From the NCBI RefSeq assembly GCF_021560035.1, contig NZ_CP074373.1, positions 2,662,001 through 2,726,000 of the forward strand: DNA of 64,000 bases, given 5' to 3'. The stretch is from Virgibacillus sp. NKC19-16 (GTDB taxonomy: Bacteria; Bacillota; Bacilli; Bacillales; Amphibacillaceae). The notes under the pieces were generated by a model. The model searched no databases and was not told the DNA's origin. It saw only the letters and a list, made by a program, of their open reading frames with translations. The first letter of the stretch is position 1. Every line of letters starts with the position of its first letter. This document shows, piece after piece, positions 44,198 through 53,306 of the stretch. A program made the position numbers and the translations under genes.

Positions 44198-45391
44198 CTA
44201 TAGCTGACAATTTTCCACGATCGTACTAATTCCTTGCCCTCCACCAATGCACAGTGTTACAAGACCATATTTTTCTTCTCTTCTTTCCATCTCATGAAGA
44301 AGCTTTGTCATGAGGATAGCCCCTGTTGCTCCCAATGGGTGGCCGAGTGCAATCGCACCACCGTTTACATTGACTTTATTCAAATCAAGACCGAGTTCTT
44401 CAATAACCGCCAGTGCCTGCGCCGAGAAGGCTTCATTCAATTCAATCAGCCCTAGATCATCCAGTGATAAATTAGCTCGCTTTAATGCCTGATATGTGGC
44501 TTTGACTGGTCCGATCCCCATGATTTCAGGTGACACACCAGATACAGCCTGTGATAGGATCTTTGCTTTTGGTTTTAAGCTATATTTTTCAACTTGATGT
44601 TCAGACATCATCATTACAGCAGACGCCCCGTCATTCCTGCCGCTGCTGTTTCCGGCGGTAACCGTACCGTCTTTTTTAAATACGGATTTTAGCTTACCTA
44701 ATTTTTCAAGACTCGTTACCCGCGGATGTTCATCTATTTTAAAAAAATCCGTAGATTTACGATGCTTTACTTCATACGGAATTATTTCCTTTTCGAATTT
44801 ACCGCTGCTAATTGCATCTTCTGCCAGTTCTTGGCTCCTTAATGCGAATTCATCTTGTTCGCTCCTGGAAATAGTATATTTATCCACCAAATTTTCAGCA
44901 GTCAATCCCATCGACAAATCCCCGTACTCCTCGTAAGGCTGGGAGCGAAACTGACTTTCGGTATTTGAATCAAGTAGTTGTCTGTTTCCTGTACCCACCC
45001 CATATCTTGCATTTCTCATATAAAAAGGTGCAGTACTCATGGATTCCACTCCTCCTGCAATAACAACTTCCGCAGCACCTCCGGAAATCTGAAGTGCAGC
45101 ATTGTTTATTGCCTGAAGGGAGGAACCACATTGCCGCTGGACGGTATATCCTGGAGTCTCCACTGGCAAATTTGCACGCAGTAGAGACAGTCTTGCAATA
45201 TTCGGGGTATCCGCACTTTGTTTTGTATGCCCCATAATCACTTCATCTATCTCTTTTTTCTCAGCACTGGTTCGCTTAACAATCTCTTCAATGACATGGG
45301 CAGCAAGGAAATCTGGTGGTACATCTTTCAATGTCCCACCCATTTTCCCGATTGCCGTTCTCACCGAATCAATAATATATGCTTGTGTCAA
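44198..45391 (-). CDS. acetyl-CoA acyltransferase (thiolase)
   Basis: A 397-aa thiolase. The acyl-accepting cysteine is in [11 protein letters not shown] (about 89), [11 protein letters not shown] holds the active histidine and TLCIGGGQG the second cysteine. It likely releases acetyl-CoA from 3-oxo-pimeloyl-CoA or similar. The TTG start follows AAGGGGGG. Confidence 0.93.
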   Translation of the reverse strand: MTQAYIIDSVRTAIGKMGGTLKDVPPDFLAAHVIEEIVKRTSAEKKEIDEVIMGHTKQSADTPNIARLSLLRANLPVETPGYTVQRQCGSSLQAINNAALQISGGAAEVVIAGGVESMSTAPFYMRNARYGVGTGNRQLLDSNTESQFRSQPYEEYGDLSMGLTAENLVDKYTISRSEQDEFALRSQELAEDAISSGKFEKEIIPYEVKHRKSTDFFKIDEHPRVTSLEKLGKLKSVFKKDGTVTAGNSSGRNDGASAVMMMSEHQVEKYSLKPKAKILSQAVSGVSPEIMGIGPVKATYQALKRANLSLDDLGLIELNEAFSAQALAVIEELGLDLNKVNVNGGAIALGHPLGATGAILMTKLLHEMERREEKYGLVTLCIGGGQGISTIVENCQL

Positions 45392-45427
45392 TCGTGTATC
45401 CCCCCTTGTTCGTAATTGATTGTAAGA

Positions 45428-46177
45428 TCAGGCCATTGTCAATCCACCGTTGACGGATAACGTTTGACCCGTAATATAATCTGCTTCATCAGATGCAAAG
45501 AAGGCAACACCATTCGCAATATCCTGTGCTTCTGCCAACCTTCTGAATGGAATAGCTTTCTCAAGGGCTTTGACAATTCCTTCATTGTAAGAACTGATCT
45601 CCTCAATGAACGGAGTGTTGCTTGGGCCTGGCGCGATACAGTTAACATTTAATTTATGTCTTGCCATCTCTCTTGCCATCGTTTTGGTAAAAGAGATAAT
45701 CCCTCCTTTTGCAGCAGAATAAACCGCTTCCCCACTGGATCCGACTCTACCGGAATCTGAAGCAACATTCACGACTTTACCAGAACCGTTTTCGATCATT
45801 ATCGGTAAAATTTCCTTACATGTATGAATTTGTCCCATCAAATTGATGTCTACAATGGTTTTCCAAGTACTCGGTTCATTTTTAAGAAAAGGCTCCACTT
45901 TATCCCATCCAGCATTATTTACCAGTACATCGATCGTTCCAAAATGATTCACAGCTTCTTTCACAGCCTTCTGCACACTTTCCAGTTTTGTTACATCGCA
46001 GTGCACTACCAATGCTTCTGTATTTTTTTCTTTCTTCAATATGGATACGGTTTCTTCTGCGTTCTCCATATTGATATCGGAAACAACGATTTTCATATTT
46101 TTGTTTGCCAATGTTTTGGCTATTTCTCTACCGATCCCACGGCCTGCTCCTGTAATAAAGGCTATTTTTTCTGTCAT
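45428..46177 (-). CDS. badH: 2-hydroxycyclohexanecarboxyl-CoA dehydrogenase (BadH-like SDR)
   Basis: A 249-aa SDR with TGAGRGIGREIA, VNNAGWDKVEPFLKNEPSTW, a BadH-like GRVGSSGEAVYSAAKGG catalytic block and ITGQTLSVNGGLTMA. These match Rhodopseudomonas BadH closely (recalled: NNAGWD, RVGSSGEAVY, LSVSGGLTM). BadH oxidises 2-hydroxycyclohexane-1-carboxyl-CoA to the 2-keto form for BadI. ATG at 46177 lies 6 nt after GGAGGGG. Confidence 0.85.
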   Translation of the reverse strand: MTEKIAFITGAGRGIGREIAKTLANKNMKIVVSDINMENAEETVSILKKEKNTEALVVHCDVTKLESVQKAVKEAVNHFGTIDVLVNNAGWDKVEPFLKNEPSTWKTIVDINLMGQIHTCKEILPIMIENGSGKVVNVASDSGRVGSSGEAVYSAAKGGIISFTKTMAREMARHKLNVNCIAPGPSNTPFIEEISSYNEGIVKALEKAIPFRRLAEAQDIANGVAFFASDEADYITGQTLSVNGGLTMA

Positions 46178-46203
46178 TAATATCCCCTCCAAATGATGTA
46201 TAT

Positions 46204-47826
46204 CTATTTATTTTTTACCATTTCGCGTAATCGGAATTTCTGGATTTTTCCACTCGCAGTTCTCGGGAAATCTTCTACTACCTCCAGATATTCCGGCCAG
46301 TATTGTTTTGCTACTCTTTTCTCTTTAAAATACTCCTTCAACTCTTCAAGTGATAAAGGCTTTTTATCCGGTCTCATGCTAATAATCGCACAAGCCCTTT
46401 CCTGCAATCTTTCGTCCGGCATAGCGACTATCTGCGCTTCCTGAATATTTGAATTCTCATAGAGAATATTTTCTATATAGGCTACCGGAATATTCTCACC
46501 GCCTCGGATAATGATATCTTTATTTCTCCCAGTGATGCGGATATATCCGTCTTTATCCATCACAGCCCTGTCTCCAGTGATAAACCAGCCATTAACATGT
46601 TCCGCCTGTGTGATATCCATTCTTTTTAAATAACCGACAAATTGTGCCGGACCTTTGGTAAGTAGTGATCCTTCTTTATTTGGAGGACAGTCTTCTCCGT
46701 TTGGATCAACCACTTTTACTTCCATTCCTGGAAAAGGGCATCCATCCGTCTCCGTAAGTTTATCTTCCGGATCATCCAAATGAGTCAATGTAACCAAACC
46801 GTTCTCTGTCTGACCCCAACCTGACTGAATAGAAAAATTAACTTTCTCTTTTGCTTCCTTGACAATTGGCCGTGGGATTGGTGCCCCAAAAGCCGCAAAT
46901 ACTCTTAGTGAACGGATATCTTGATTCTCTATTCCTTCATATTGCACCAAATCCTGCAGGAATGGAGTAGCACTTGCTGTAAAAGTTATCTTTTCTTTCT
47001 TAATCAACGCGATAAATTCTTTCGGATCCCAACTATCCTGATAAACGACAGTACCCGCATAATGGGTTGGCAGCCTCACCCCATATCCAAATCCAGTCTG
47101 ATGCCCAAATGTTGATGGCATGAACATGACGTCATCCGAAGTCAAATGCAGACGCTTAATAAAATAATCAGTTGATACACAAACTGTATTATGGGTGTGC
47201 ATGACCCCTTTGGGATCGCCTGTTGTGCCGGAAGTAAAAATAATCTCTGTCAGTTCATTCGGATCTAATATAATCTCATCTAACTTAGAGACATCCTTTA
47301 TTTCTTCCCATGGGGTCACCAATAGTTCGGATAGTGGTTCCATTCCCTCTGGGACACGATCCCCCATAACAAAGACATGTTCCATATTATCCCACTGTTC
47401 TTGAATTCTCTGAACCATATCCGGATAATCAAACCCTTTAAATGAGTCAGGTATGACAATCATTTTGGATTCTGCAATTTTAACCATATAGCTGATCTCT
47501 CTGTCACGATAAATTGGAATCAACGGATTTGTAATCGCACCGATCCGAGTTGCTGCATAATGAAGAATAATAAACTCATTCCAGTTCGGAAGTTGAATAG
47601 AAATGACATCTCCTTTTCCCAAACCATATTCCAACAACCCCAGAGCAACTCTATCCACCAATTGGCCTAGCTCCTTATACGTGTACCTGCTTTTCTTATC
47701 AATAATCGCATCTTTATCCGGGTTTTTTTCGATTGCCCGATTTAGATAATCTAAAATTGTTTTATTAGGCCATAGATCTTCATACTGTTTGATGTAAGAT
47801 TCATCCAGCAGTGTTTCAAATTTCAT
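46204..47826 (-). CDS. aliA: cyclohexanecarboxylate-CoA ligase-like acyl-CoA synthetase (AliA-like)
   Basis: A 540-aa AMP-forming ligase with the P-loop-like FTSGTTGDPKGVMHTHNT, GWGQTENGLVTLTH, the hinge TGRNKDIIIRGGENI and the catalytic lysine in TASGKIQKF. With BadI-, BadH- and AliB-like neighbours, cyclohexanecarboxylate is the most likely substrate, activated in the first pathway step. A medium-chain fatty acid or other cyclic acid is the alternative. Start after AGGAGG. Confidence 0.82.
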   Translation of the reverse strand: MKFETLLDESYIKQYEDLWPNKTILDYLNRAIEKNPDKDAIIDKKSRYTYKELGQLVDRVALGLLEYGLGKGDVISIQLPNWNEFIILHYAATRIGAITNPLIPIYRDREISYMVKIAESKMIVIPDSFKGFDYPDMVQRIQEQWDNMEHVFVMGDRVPEGMEPLSELLVTPWEEIKDVSKLDEIILDPNELTEIIFTSGTTGDPKGVMHTHNTVCVSTDYFIKRLHLTSDDVMFMPSTFGHQTGFGYGVRLPTHYAGTVVYQDSWDPKEFIALIKKEKITFTASATPFLQDLVQYEGIENQDIRSLRVFAAFGAPIPRPIVKEAKEKVNFSIQSGWGQTENGLVTLTHLDDPEDKLTETDGCPFPGMEVKVVDPNGEDCPPNKEGSLLTKGPAQFVGYLKRMDITQAEHVNGWFITGDRAVMDKDGYIRITGRNKDIIIRGGENIPVAYIENILYENSNIQEAQIVAMPDERLQERACAIISMRPDKKPLSLEELKEYFKEKRVAKQYWPEYLEVVEDFPRTASGKIQKFRLREMVKNK

Positions 47827-47842
47827 GAATTCTTCCTCCTAT

Positions 47843-48643
47843 TCACTTTCTGAATTTATTAAAGTCCACCGGCCGCTTTTCCAGGAATGCATTTTTTCCT
47901 TCTTCTGATTCTTTTGTATCATAAAACATGGCAAGACTTCCCATTGCCATTTGTGTAATACCTTGGATATTAGACGAATCTGCATTAAATGAGTATTTAA
48001 GCATTTTAATAGCTGTGGGACTTTTCGCCAATATTTTATTTGCCCATTCCTCTGCTGCTTCCTGTAATTGATCAGAGGGAACTACTTTATTAACAAGCCT
48101 CATTTCCTTGCACTCTTCCGCAGTGTATTGTTCACATAAATACCAGATTTCTCTAGCTTTTTTCTCTCCTACGATGCGTGCCAGATAAGCAGAGCCAAAA
48201 CCTGCATCATAGCTTCCCACTTTTGGTCCGCTTTGCCCAAATTTTGCAGTATCTGCTGCAATTGTTAGATCACAAATGACATGCAGGACATGTCCGCCCC
48301 CTATGGCATAACCATTTACAGCGGCAATCACCGGCTTAGGAATATTCCTTATCGTCTGGTGCAGGTTTTCCACTTCCAGGCCAATACCGCTTCCAAGCCC
48401 TCCGGAATAATCATATCCTCCTTCTTCGCCTTTTTCTTTTTGATCTCCTCCAACACAGAAAGCCTTTTCCCCTGCGCCTGTCAATATGACGACGCCTATT
48501 CTGTTATCATCCCATGCATCCTTGAATGACCAAATCAATTCCTGGATAGTTCTGGCGCGAAACGCATTGTAAGCCTTAGGGCGATTCATTGTTATTTTGG
48601 CTATTCCTTCCTTTTTTTCATATAAAATATCTGTTAGTTCCAT
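47843..48643 (-). CDS. badI: 2-ketocyclohexanecarboxyl-CoA hydrolase (BadI-like)
   Basis: A 266-aa crotonase resembling BadI and its relative Men[56 protein letters not shown] and [12 protein letters not shown] follow BadI nearly block by block, and [10 protein letters not shown] matches its N-terminal region. BadI hydrolytically opens the 2-keto ring to give pimeloyl-CoA. MenB is rejected because no menaquinone genes surround it and its partners are BadH/AliA/AliB-like. Confidence 0.87.
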   Translation of the reverse strand: MELTDILYEKKEGIAKITMNRPKAYNAFRARTIQELIWSFKDAWDDNRIGVVILTGAGEKAFCVGGDQKEKGEEGGYDYSGGLGSGIGLEVENLHQTIRNIPKPVIAAVNGYAIGGGHVLHVICDLTIAADTAKFGQSGPKVGSYDAGFGSAYLARIVGEKKAREIWYLCEQYTAEECKEMRLVNKVVPSDQLQEAAEEWANKILAKSPTAIKMLKYSFNADSSNIQGITQMAMGSLAMFYDTKESEEGKNAFLEKRPVDFNKFRK

Positions 48644-48686
48644 TGTAAAAAACCTCCACTCTAAATTTAGTATTCTATTAACCTAT

Positions 48687-49859
48687 TTATTTTGTAACAG
48701 GAGTTTTGTATGATCGGTACTCTTTCCCAATAATCTCTTTAGCAATGACCATTTGATTGGCCTGGGCAGTTCCATCACCGATTTCCAGACCGATCACATC
48801 TCGAAGTCGCTGTTCAAGCGGCATTTCCTTTGTATAGGCATAGTGACCATTTAACAATAAACAATCATGAATTGCTTCTTGACTATACAACGGCCCAAGC
48901 CATTTGACCGATGAAGATTCTTTAGAATGTTTTAACCCTTGATCCCTCAACCAAAGCCCACGATACGCCTGCCACTTCAGCATTTCCAGTTTGGAATAAT
49001 GGGTGACGATAGGAAAGGAGACACCTTGATAAGTTGCCAACGGGCTCCCGAATGATTCGCGATTTTTCACATGTTCAATCGTTTCATCCAGACTTTGCAT
49101 GGCTGCACCAGTACATTGCAGTCCAATTAACAGCCTGCTTAAATCGAAACCATTCATTACTTGGGAAAATCCTTTATTTTTAAGTCCAATCAAATATTCT
49201 TCCGGCACTTCCACATCATTCAAATAAACAGATCCTCTGCCAATCGGTATGTTGCCCATATCTTCATATGCCTTACATTCTACACCTGGCAAATCAGATG
49301 GTACGATAAATGCGCTAATGCCACGGTTTCCCTTTGCCGGATCCGTTTTTGCAAAAACGAGAAATGCATCTGCTGCCACTGCGACACTAATTCCGGATTT
49401 CTCCCCATTCAATACAAAAACATCTCCATCTCGCTCTGCTGAGGACTTTATGCCGCCTGCATCAGTTCCTGCATCCGGTTCTGTTATTGCAATTCCCACT
49501 ATTTTGTTACCGCTTGCAATTTCCGGTAGCCAATCATTTTTTATTTCTTCACTGGCATGATTATTTATAATTTCGCCAATCAACGAATTCAGCATGACAG
49601 CATACGTAAGGTTAAAATCACCGCGGCCAATTTCTTCCGCTGCAACTCCCGTTGTTACACAATCCGCGCCAGAACCTCCATATTCAACCGGGATCCGGAG
49701 CCCATTCACTCCCAATTCACCAAGTTTCTTCCATAAATGTTTAGGTGTAATTCCTTCGCGGTCCCATTTTGTATAGTTTGGAAGGAGTTCTTCTTTTGCA
49801 AAATCTTTCAACATTTTTCTAAAATATTCTTGTTCTTCCGTAAATGAAAAGTCCAGCAT
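48687..49859 (-). CDS. aliB: cyclohexanecarboxyl-CoA dehydrogenase (AliB-like)
   Basis: A 390-aa acyl-CoA dehydrogenase with AITEPDAGTDAGGIKSS and FVLNGEKSGISVA. The C-terminal position of the usual catalytic glutamate (YEGT) reads IGDGT, so the base would be aspartate D362. In this gene setting it is the enzyme forming cyclohex-1-ene-1-carboxyl-CoA. It is the first gene after a sigma-54 promoter that lies 27 nt upstream of the start. Confidence 0.83.
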   Translation of the reverse strand: MLDFSFTEEQEYFRKMLKDFAKEELLPNYTKWDREGITPKHLWKKLGELGVNGLRIPVEYGGSGADCVTTGVAAEEIGRGDFNLTYAVMLNSLIGEIINNHASEEIKNDWLPEIASGNKIVGIAITEPDAGTDAGGIKSSAERDGDVFVLNGEKSGISVAVAADAFLVFAKTDPAKGNRGISAFIVPSDLPGVECKAYEDMGNIPIGRGSVYLNDVEVPEEYLIGLKNKGFSQVMNGFDLSRLLIGLQCTGAAMQSLDETIEHVKNRESFGSPLATYQGVSFPIVTHYSKLEMLKWQAYRGLWLRDQGLKHSKESSSVKWLGPLYSQEAIHDCLLLNGHYAYTKEMPLEQRLRDVIGLEIGDGTAQANQMVIAKEIIGKEYRSYKTPVTK

Positions 49860-49885
49860 GTTTACCGCCTCCTTATTATTCTATA

Positions 49886-49903
49886 TTGCAAAACTCATGC
49901 CAA
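49886..49903 (-). promoter_or_regulatory. sigma-54 (-24/-12) promoter of aliB and downstream genes
   Basis: The minus strand reads TTGGCATGAGTTTTGCAA: the -24 element TGGCAT and -12 element TTGCA with 5 nt between, matching TGGCAC-N5-TTGCW at all key positions except C to T. The GG and GC dinucleotides are correctly spaced. Start of transcription would be about 49876, leaving a short leader with the AAGGAGG site. Confidence 0.82.
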
Positions 49904-49961
49904 TAGTTCGAGCTTGATAACTCAGGTTTTTCATATGAATAAACTCGCAAATTTACTAATG

Positions 49962-49979
49962 ATTTGCATGTTTGCAAAT
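49962..49979. promoter_or_regulatory. 7-4-7 palindrome, candidate upstream activator site for aliB
   Basis: ATTTGCA / TGCAAAT are perfect inverted repeats around TGTT, about 60 bp upstream of the -24 element. A third related half-site TCGCAAAT lies at 49945-49952. Similar half-sites occur upstream of the other sigma-54 promoter (51901-51922). Confidence 0.55.
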
Positions 49980-50001
49980 AAATGCAGCGAAGTTTTCATG
50001 C

Positions 50002-50436
50002 TTAAGACTGTTTATTAACCATAAGCTTCATAATTGCTACGGCTACATTTTCATTACTTTGATTTTTTATTTCCAACTTTAAATGGACTATTCCCTGATT
50101 TGGGTTGTAATCGTTGAGTTCCACTATTTTTGCATGTATCAGTATAGTATCTCCTATTAAAACAGGCTTTGTAAATCGAACCTGATCCATTCCATAAAAA
50201 GCTGCAACAGTATTCGGATTAAAATTCATAAGCCCTGTAACAATCGATAATGTCAGCATTCCATGTGCAATTCGCTGTTTAAATGAAGACTTCTCAGCAT
50301 ATTCTTTATTGCTGTGTAGTGGAAACCAATCTCCGCTGAAAGCAGAAAACATAACTAAATCAGATTCTGTGATTGTCCTCCCTTCTGACACCCAACTTTC
50401 GCCAATCTTAAGTTCGCTATAATGTTGATCAATCAT
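50002..50436 (-). CDS. MaoC-like (hotdog fold) acyl-CoA hydratase
   Basis: A 144-aa MaoC/R-specific hydratase-like protein with the catalytic-type SGDWFPLHSNKEYA (Asp and His present) and RIAHGMLTLSIVTGL. It may hydrate an enoyl-CoA in the pathway. ATG at 50436 lies 9 nt after AAAGG; the ATG nine bases earlier abuts the site. It is 12 nt from the transporter gene and shares its sigma-54 promoter. Confidence 0.85.
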   Translation of the reverse strand: MIDQHYSELKIGESWVSEGRTITESDLVMFSAFSGDWFPLHSNKEYAEKSSFKQRIAHGMLTLSIVTGLMNFNPNTVAAFYGMDQVRFTKPVLIGDTILIHAKIVELNDYNPNQGIVHLKLEIKNQSNENVAVAIMKLMVNKQS

Positions 50437-50457
50437 AGTAATCATCCTTTCCTGAAA

Positions 50458-51774
50458 TTAGTAGAATAATATGGCAGTCAATAAGGCTGGAATAGCAGCA
50501 ATTGTTGGACCTATGATACCGGTTACAAAAATGTGTTTGTAAGCATTTTTATGTGTAAGCCCAGCCACTGCAAGAAATGTAATAACCCCACCATTATGGG
50601 GTAGAGCATCAAATCCACTGGAACCAATAGCAGCAATCCTATGCAGCACTTCCGGATCCAATCCTAATTGTATATAAACGCTAGAAAGTGATTCCATAGC
50701 AATCCCTAAACCTCCAGAGGCTGAACCTGTGATACCAGCCAAAAGCGAGGTTGACAAGTAAAGCGAGATTAGTGGACTTCCTGGAATACTGGTTAGCATT
50801 TCTGAAATCACAGCAAATCCGCTAGTAGCAGCGATAACGGCACCGTAACCCACATCAGCACTTGTATTCACAATTGGCAGTACTGTATTGGTAGCTCCAA
50901 TATTGATTGTTTGAATCTTCTTTTCGATAAAAGGCCAAAAAACTGCTAGACAAAGCAAAACAGAAAGCATTAATGAATATAGAACTTCAATATTAAAAAT
51001 GTTAAGTACTATTAATAAGAATATCGGCGGAAATATACTTAATAAAAAATGAGGTTTCCTTTTGCTTTCATATTCCTTTTGATTCAAATCCTCTCTGGAA
51101 TCTTCTAGGTTTTTCATCGATAAATAAGATTCACCTTTAGTTTCAGATTTTTTCAGAGATCGTTTTAAATAATACCCATTGAATAAAATTAAAGTAATAG
51201 CGGCTACCATTCCAATCAATGGTGCAGCTCCTACAGTTGTTCCAAAGTATTCAGTGGGTATGATGTTTTGAATAGATGGTGTACCAGGAATCATAGTCAT
51301 TGTAAATGTAGCAGAACCAAAGAAAAATGCTGCCATAAATAAATGCCAAGGAATATCCAATTCTTTAAATAATGGTTTTGCAATCGGCAATACAGCAAAA
51401 ATCACAACATATACACTAATCCCCCCATATGTTAAAAAGGCACAAATTGCAACGATAGCTAAAAGTACATTTAATTTGCTTTTTCTCCCTACTAATTTTA
51501 GTATTCCTTCCGCAATAACACGAGCCGCACCACTATCTTCCATAAACTTACCAAATAAAGCAGCAAACAAAAAAATGAGATAGAAATCTTTTGCAAAATT
51601 GATAAACCCACCCATATAGGTTTCCTCTAACGTCTCAAGCAATGGCATCTGGCTGAAAAAAATAACCACCAAACTGGCGATTGGAGCAATAATAATAATA
51701 CTAAACCCCTTTAATGCCAAAAACATTAATAGAGCCAATGACAGAACAATGACCGCAACATAGTATACTTCCAC
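50458..51774 (-). CDS. GntP-family carboxylate transporter
   Basis: A 438-aa membrane protein with about 12-13 membrane segments. GGISVYVVIFAVLPIAKPLF and the C-terminal HRIAAIGSSGFDALPHNGGVIT are GntP-family blocks. It is placed first in the catabolic cluster after a sigma-54 promoter, so it likely imports the carboxylate substrate. The substrate is inferred from context. GTG start after GGGGAG. Confidence 0.87.
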   Translation of the reverse strand: MEVYYVAVIVLSLALLMFLALKGFSIIIIAPIASLVVIFFSQMPLLETLEETYMGGFINFAKDFYLIFLFAALFGKFMEDSGAARVIAEGILKLVGRKSKLNVLLAIVAICAFLTYGGISVYVVIFAVLPIAKPLFKELDIPWHLFMAAFFFGSATFTMTMIPGTPSIQNIIPTEYFGTTVGAAPLIGMVAAITLILFNGYYLKRSLKKSETKGESYLSMKNLEDSREDLNQKEYESKRKPHFLLSIFPPIFLLIVLNIFNIEVLYSLMLSVLLCLAVFWPFIEKKIQTINIGATNTVLPIVNTSADVGYGAVIAATSGFAVISEMLTSIPGSPLISLYLSTSLLAGITGSASGGLGIAMESLSSVYIQLGLDPEVLHRIAAIGSSGFDALPHNGGVITFLAVAGLTHKNAYKHIFVTGIIGPTIAAIPALLTAILFY

Positions 51775-51816
51775 ACAAACTCCCCTTTTGTATTTAACTT
51801 TTAATTCAATTTAATA

Positions 51817-51834
51817 TTGCAAATTTTGTGCCAA
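51817..51834 (-). promoter_or_regulatory. sigma-54 (-24/-12) promoter of the transporter/maoC genes
   Basis: The minus strand reads TTGGCACAAAATTTGCAA: TGGCAC-N5-TTGCA, an exact match to the sigma-54 consensus. It lies 43 nt upstream of the GTG start of the GntP-family gene. Confidence 0.92.
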
Positions 51835-51940
51835 ATATTCTTTGATGACATGTAGCAGATTTTTTTCAATTTAATTATCAACCCTAATAATTTTCTTGAA
51901 ATTGCGAATCAAAAATGCAAATAACAGAATATCAACTAAC

Positions 51941-51967
51941 AAAAAGCCTTAGAATTAATTCTAAGGC
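51941..51967 (-). terminator. terminator of the sigma-54 activator gene
   Basis: The perfect 22-bp palindrome GCCTTAGAATT / AATTCTAAGGC (51946-51967) is followed on the minus strand by TTTTTG. It lies 17 nt after the activator stop and separates it from the sigma-54 promoter. Confidence 0.85.
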
Positions 51968-51983
51968 CCACGAAGATGTATAT

Positions 51984-53297
51984 TTATTTTAAATTATATT
52001 TTGATATTTTCCTATAAAGACTGGCAACATGTATTTTTAATAGATTCGCAGCTATTAAACGATCCCCATCAGCTTCCATTAAAGCGCGTTTAATTGTATC
52101 GATTTCAGCTTTACTTACTGCGTCTTGTAGACTTAAGAGCGGAATGTGATTAATCGTATTTTCACCCGTAGATTCTGCACTAGGTAGATATAGACTGTCC
52201 AAAGTCAGCGTATCCCCTTCAACAATATTCATCCCGCGCTCAATATACGCTTTCAATTCACGAACATTTCCAGGCCACTCATAATTAACTATCCATTCTT
52301 TGAAAGCGGAATCGATAAATTTTACCTCCTGGCCCAGTTTTTCATTATAGGATTGAATAAAAGCATAGGCCAATGACTCAATATCATCTTTGCGCTGTTT
52401 TAATGAAGGTATGTGCAAATCGAAAACAAACAGCCTGTAAAACAAATCCTCCCTGAACTTCCCTTCGCTTACAAGTGCTTTCAAATCTTTGTTCGTTGCA
52501 GCAATAATCCGTATATCCACATTTTTACTACTTGTTCCGCCCAAACGCTCTACTTCTCGTTCTTGCAAGACCCGTAATAACTTCCCTTGGGACTGATATG
52601 TAAGTTCCGATATTTCATCCAAAAAAAGCGTCCCATGCTGCGCTAACTCAATTTTTCCAGGCTTCCCTTCTTTTTTTGCACCGCTAAATGCACCTGCTTC
52701 ATACCCAAAAATTTCCGATTCAAACAATTCATTCGGAATGGCCATACAATTCACAGCGATAAACGGATGATTCTTGCGGGAACTTAAATGATGGATGGCC
52801 TGTGCAAATAGCTCTTTCCCTGTCCCACTCTTTCCGCTAAGCAGGACAGTAGAATTACTTATCGAAATTTTGGCTGCTAAATCTTTGACCTGCCGGATTG
52901 CTCGGCTTTCTCCTATAATATCATCAAAACTGTAGTGGCTTTGACTGGATGCTTTTTTGCGGCTTTGCCCAGAGTTAATGGTTTTTAGAAAAGAATTCAT
53001 TTCAAAGTAATCAGCCTCATCTTGTCGGATAACCACATGATACACACGATTTTCTTCGTTTTTATGTAGTCGAATCAGACAGGCGTAACCGGAAATCATT
53101 CCAAATAAAAGCTTATTGCTCTTCCCTCTATTGATGCCTTGAATAACGTCAAAAACTTTCTTACCTAGCAGGACTTTTTTATTTCCGAAAAAATGACGGC
53201 CAAAATCTGCACTGACTCTCGTGATTTTACCATGAAGGTCTGTTTCCACGTACCCCCAATCTCCGGTTTTTTCGATCACATTTAAGTTGTTCACCAT
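51984..53297 (-). CDS. sigma-54-dependent transcriptional activator
   Basis: A 437-aa protein: an N-terminal PAS-like sensor (about 10-100), the AAA+ domain with Walker A GKSGTGKE (155-162), the sigma-54-contacting loop GAFSGA (202-207; usually GAFTGA), Walker B LFLDEI, and a C-terminal Fis-type HTH (about 395-437, GDRLIAANLLKIHVASLYRK). There is no receiver domain, so a small effector probably acts on the sensor. It should activate the two sigma-54 promoters found here. ATG at 53297 follows AGGTGAT. Confidence 0.93.
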   Translation of the reverse strand: MVNNLNVIEKTGDWGYVETDLHGKITRVSADFGRHFFGNKKVLLGKKVFDVIQGINRGKSNKLLFGMISGYACLIRLHKNEENRVYHVVIRQDEADYFEMNSFLKTINSGQSRKKASSQSHYSFDDIIGESRAIRQVKDLAAKISISNSTVLLSGKSGTGKELFAQAIHHLSSRKNHPFIAVNCMAIPNELFESEIFGYEAGAFSGAKKEGKPGKIELAQHGTLFLDEISELTYQSQGKLLRVLQEREVERLGGTSSKNVDIRIIAATNKDLKALVSEGKFREDLFYRLFVFDLHIPSLKQRKDDIESLAYAFIQSYNEKLGQEVKFIDSAFKEWIVNYEWPGNVRELKAYIERGMNIVEGDTLTLDSLYLPSAESTGENTINHIPLLSLQDAVSKAEIDTIKRALMEADGDRLIAANLLKIHVASLYRKISKYNLK

Positions 53298-53306
53298 ATT
53301 TATCAC

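Noticed and set aside
47843-48643. MenB (1,4-dihydroxy-2-naphthoyl-CoA synthase)
   Set aside because: BadI and MenB are related, but the neighbours are AliA-, AliB- and BadH-like and no men genes are present.
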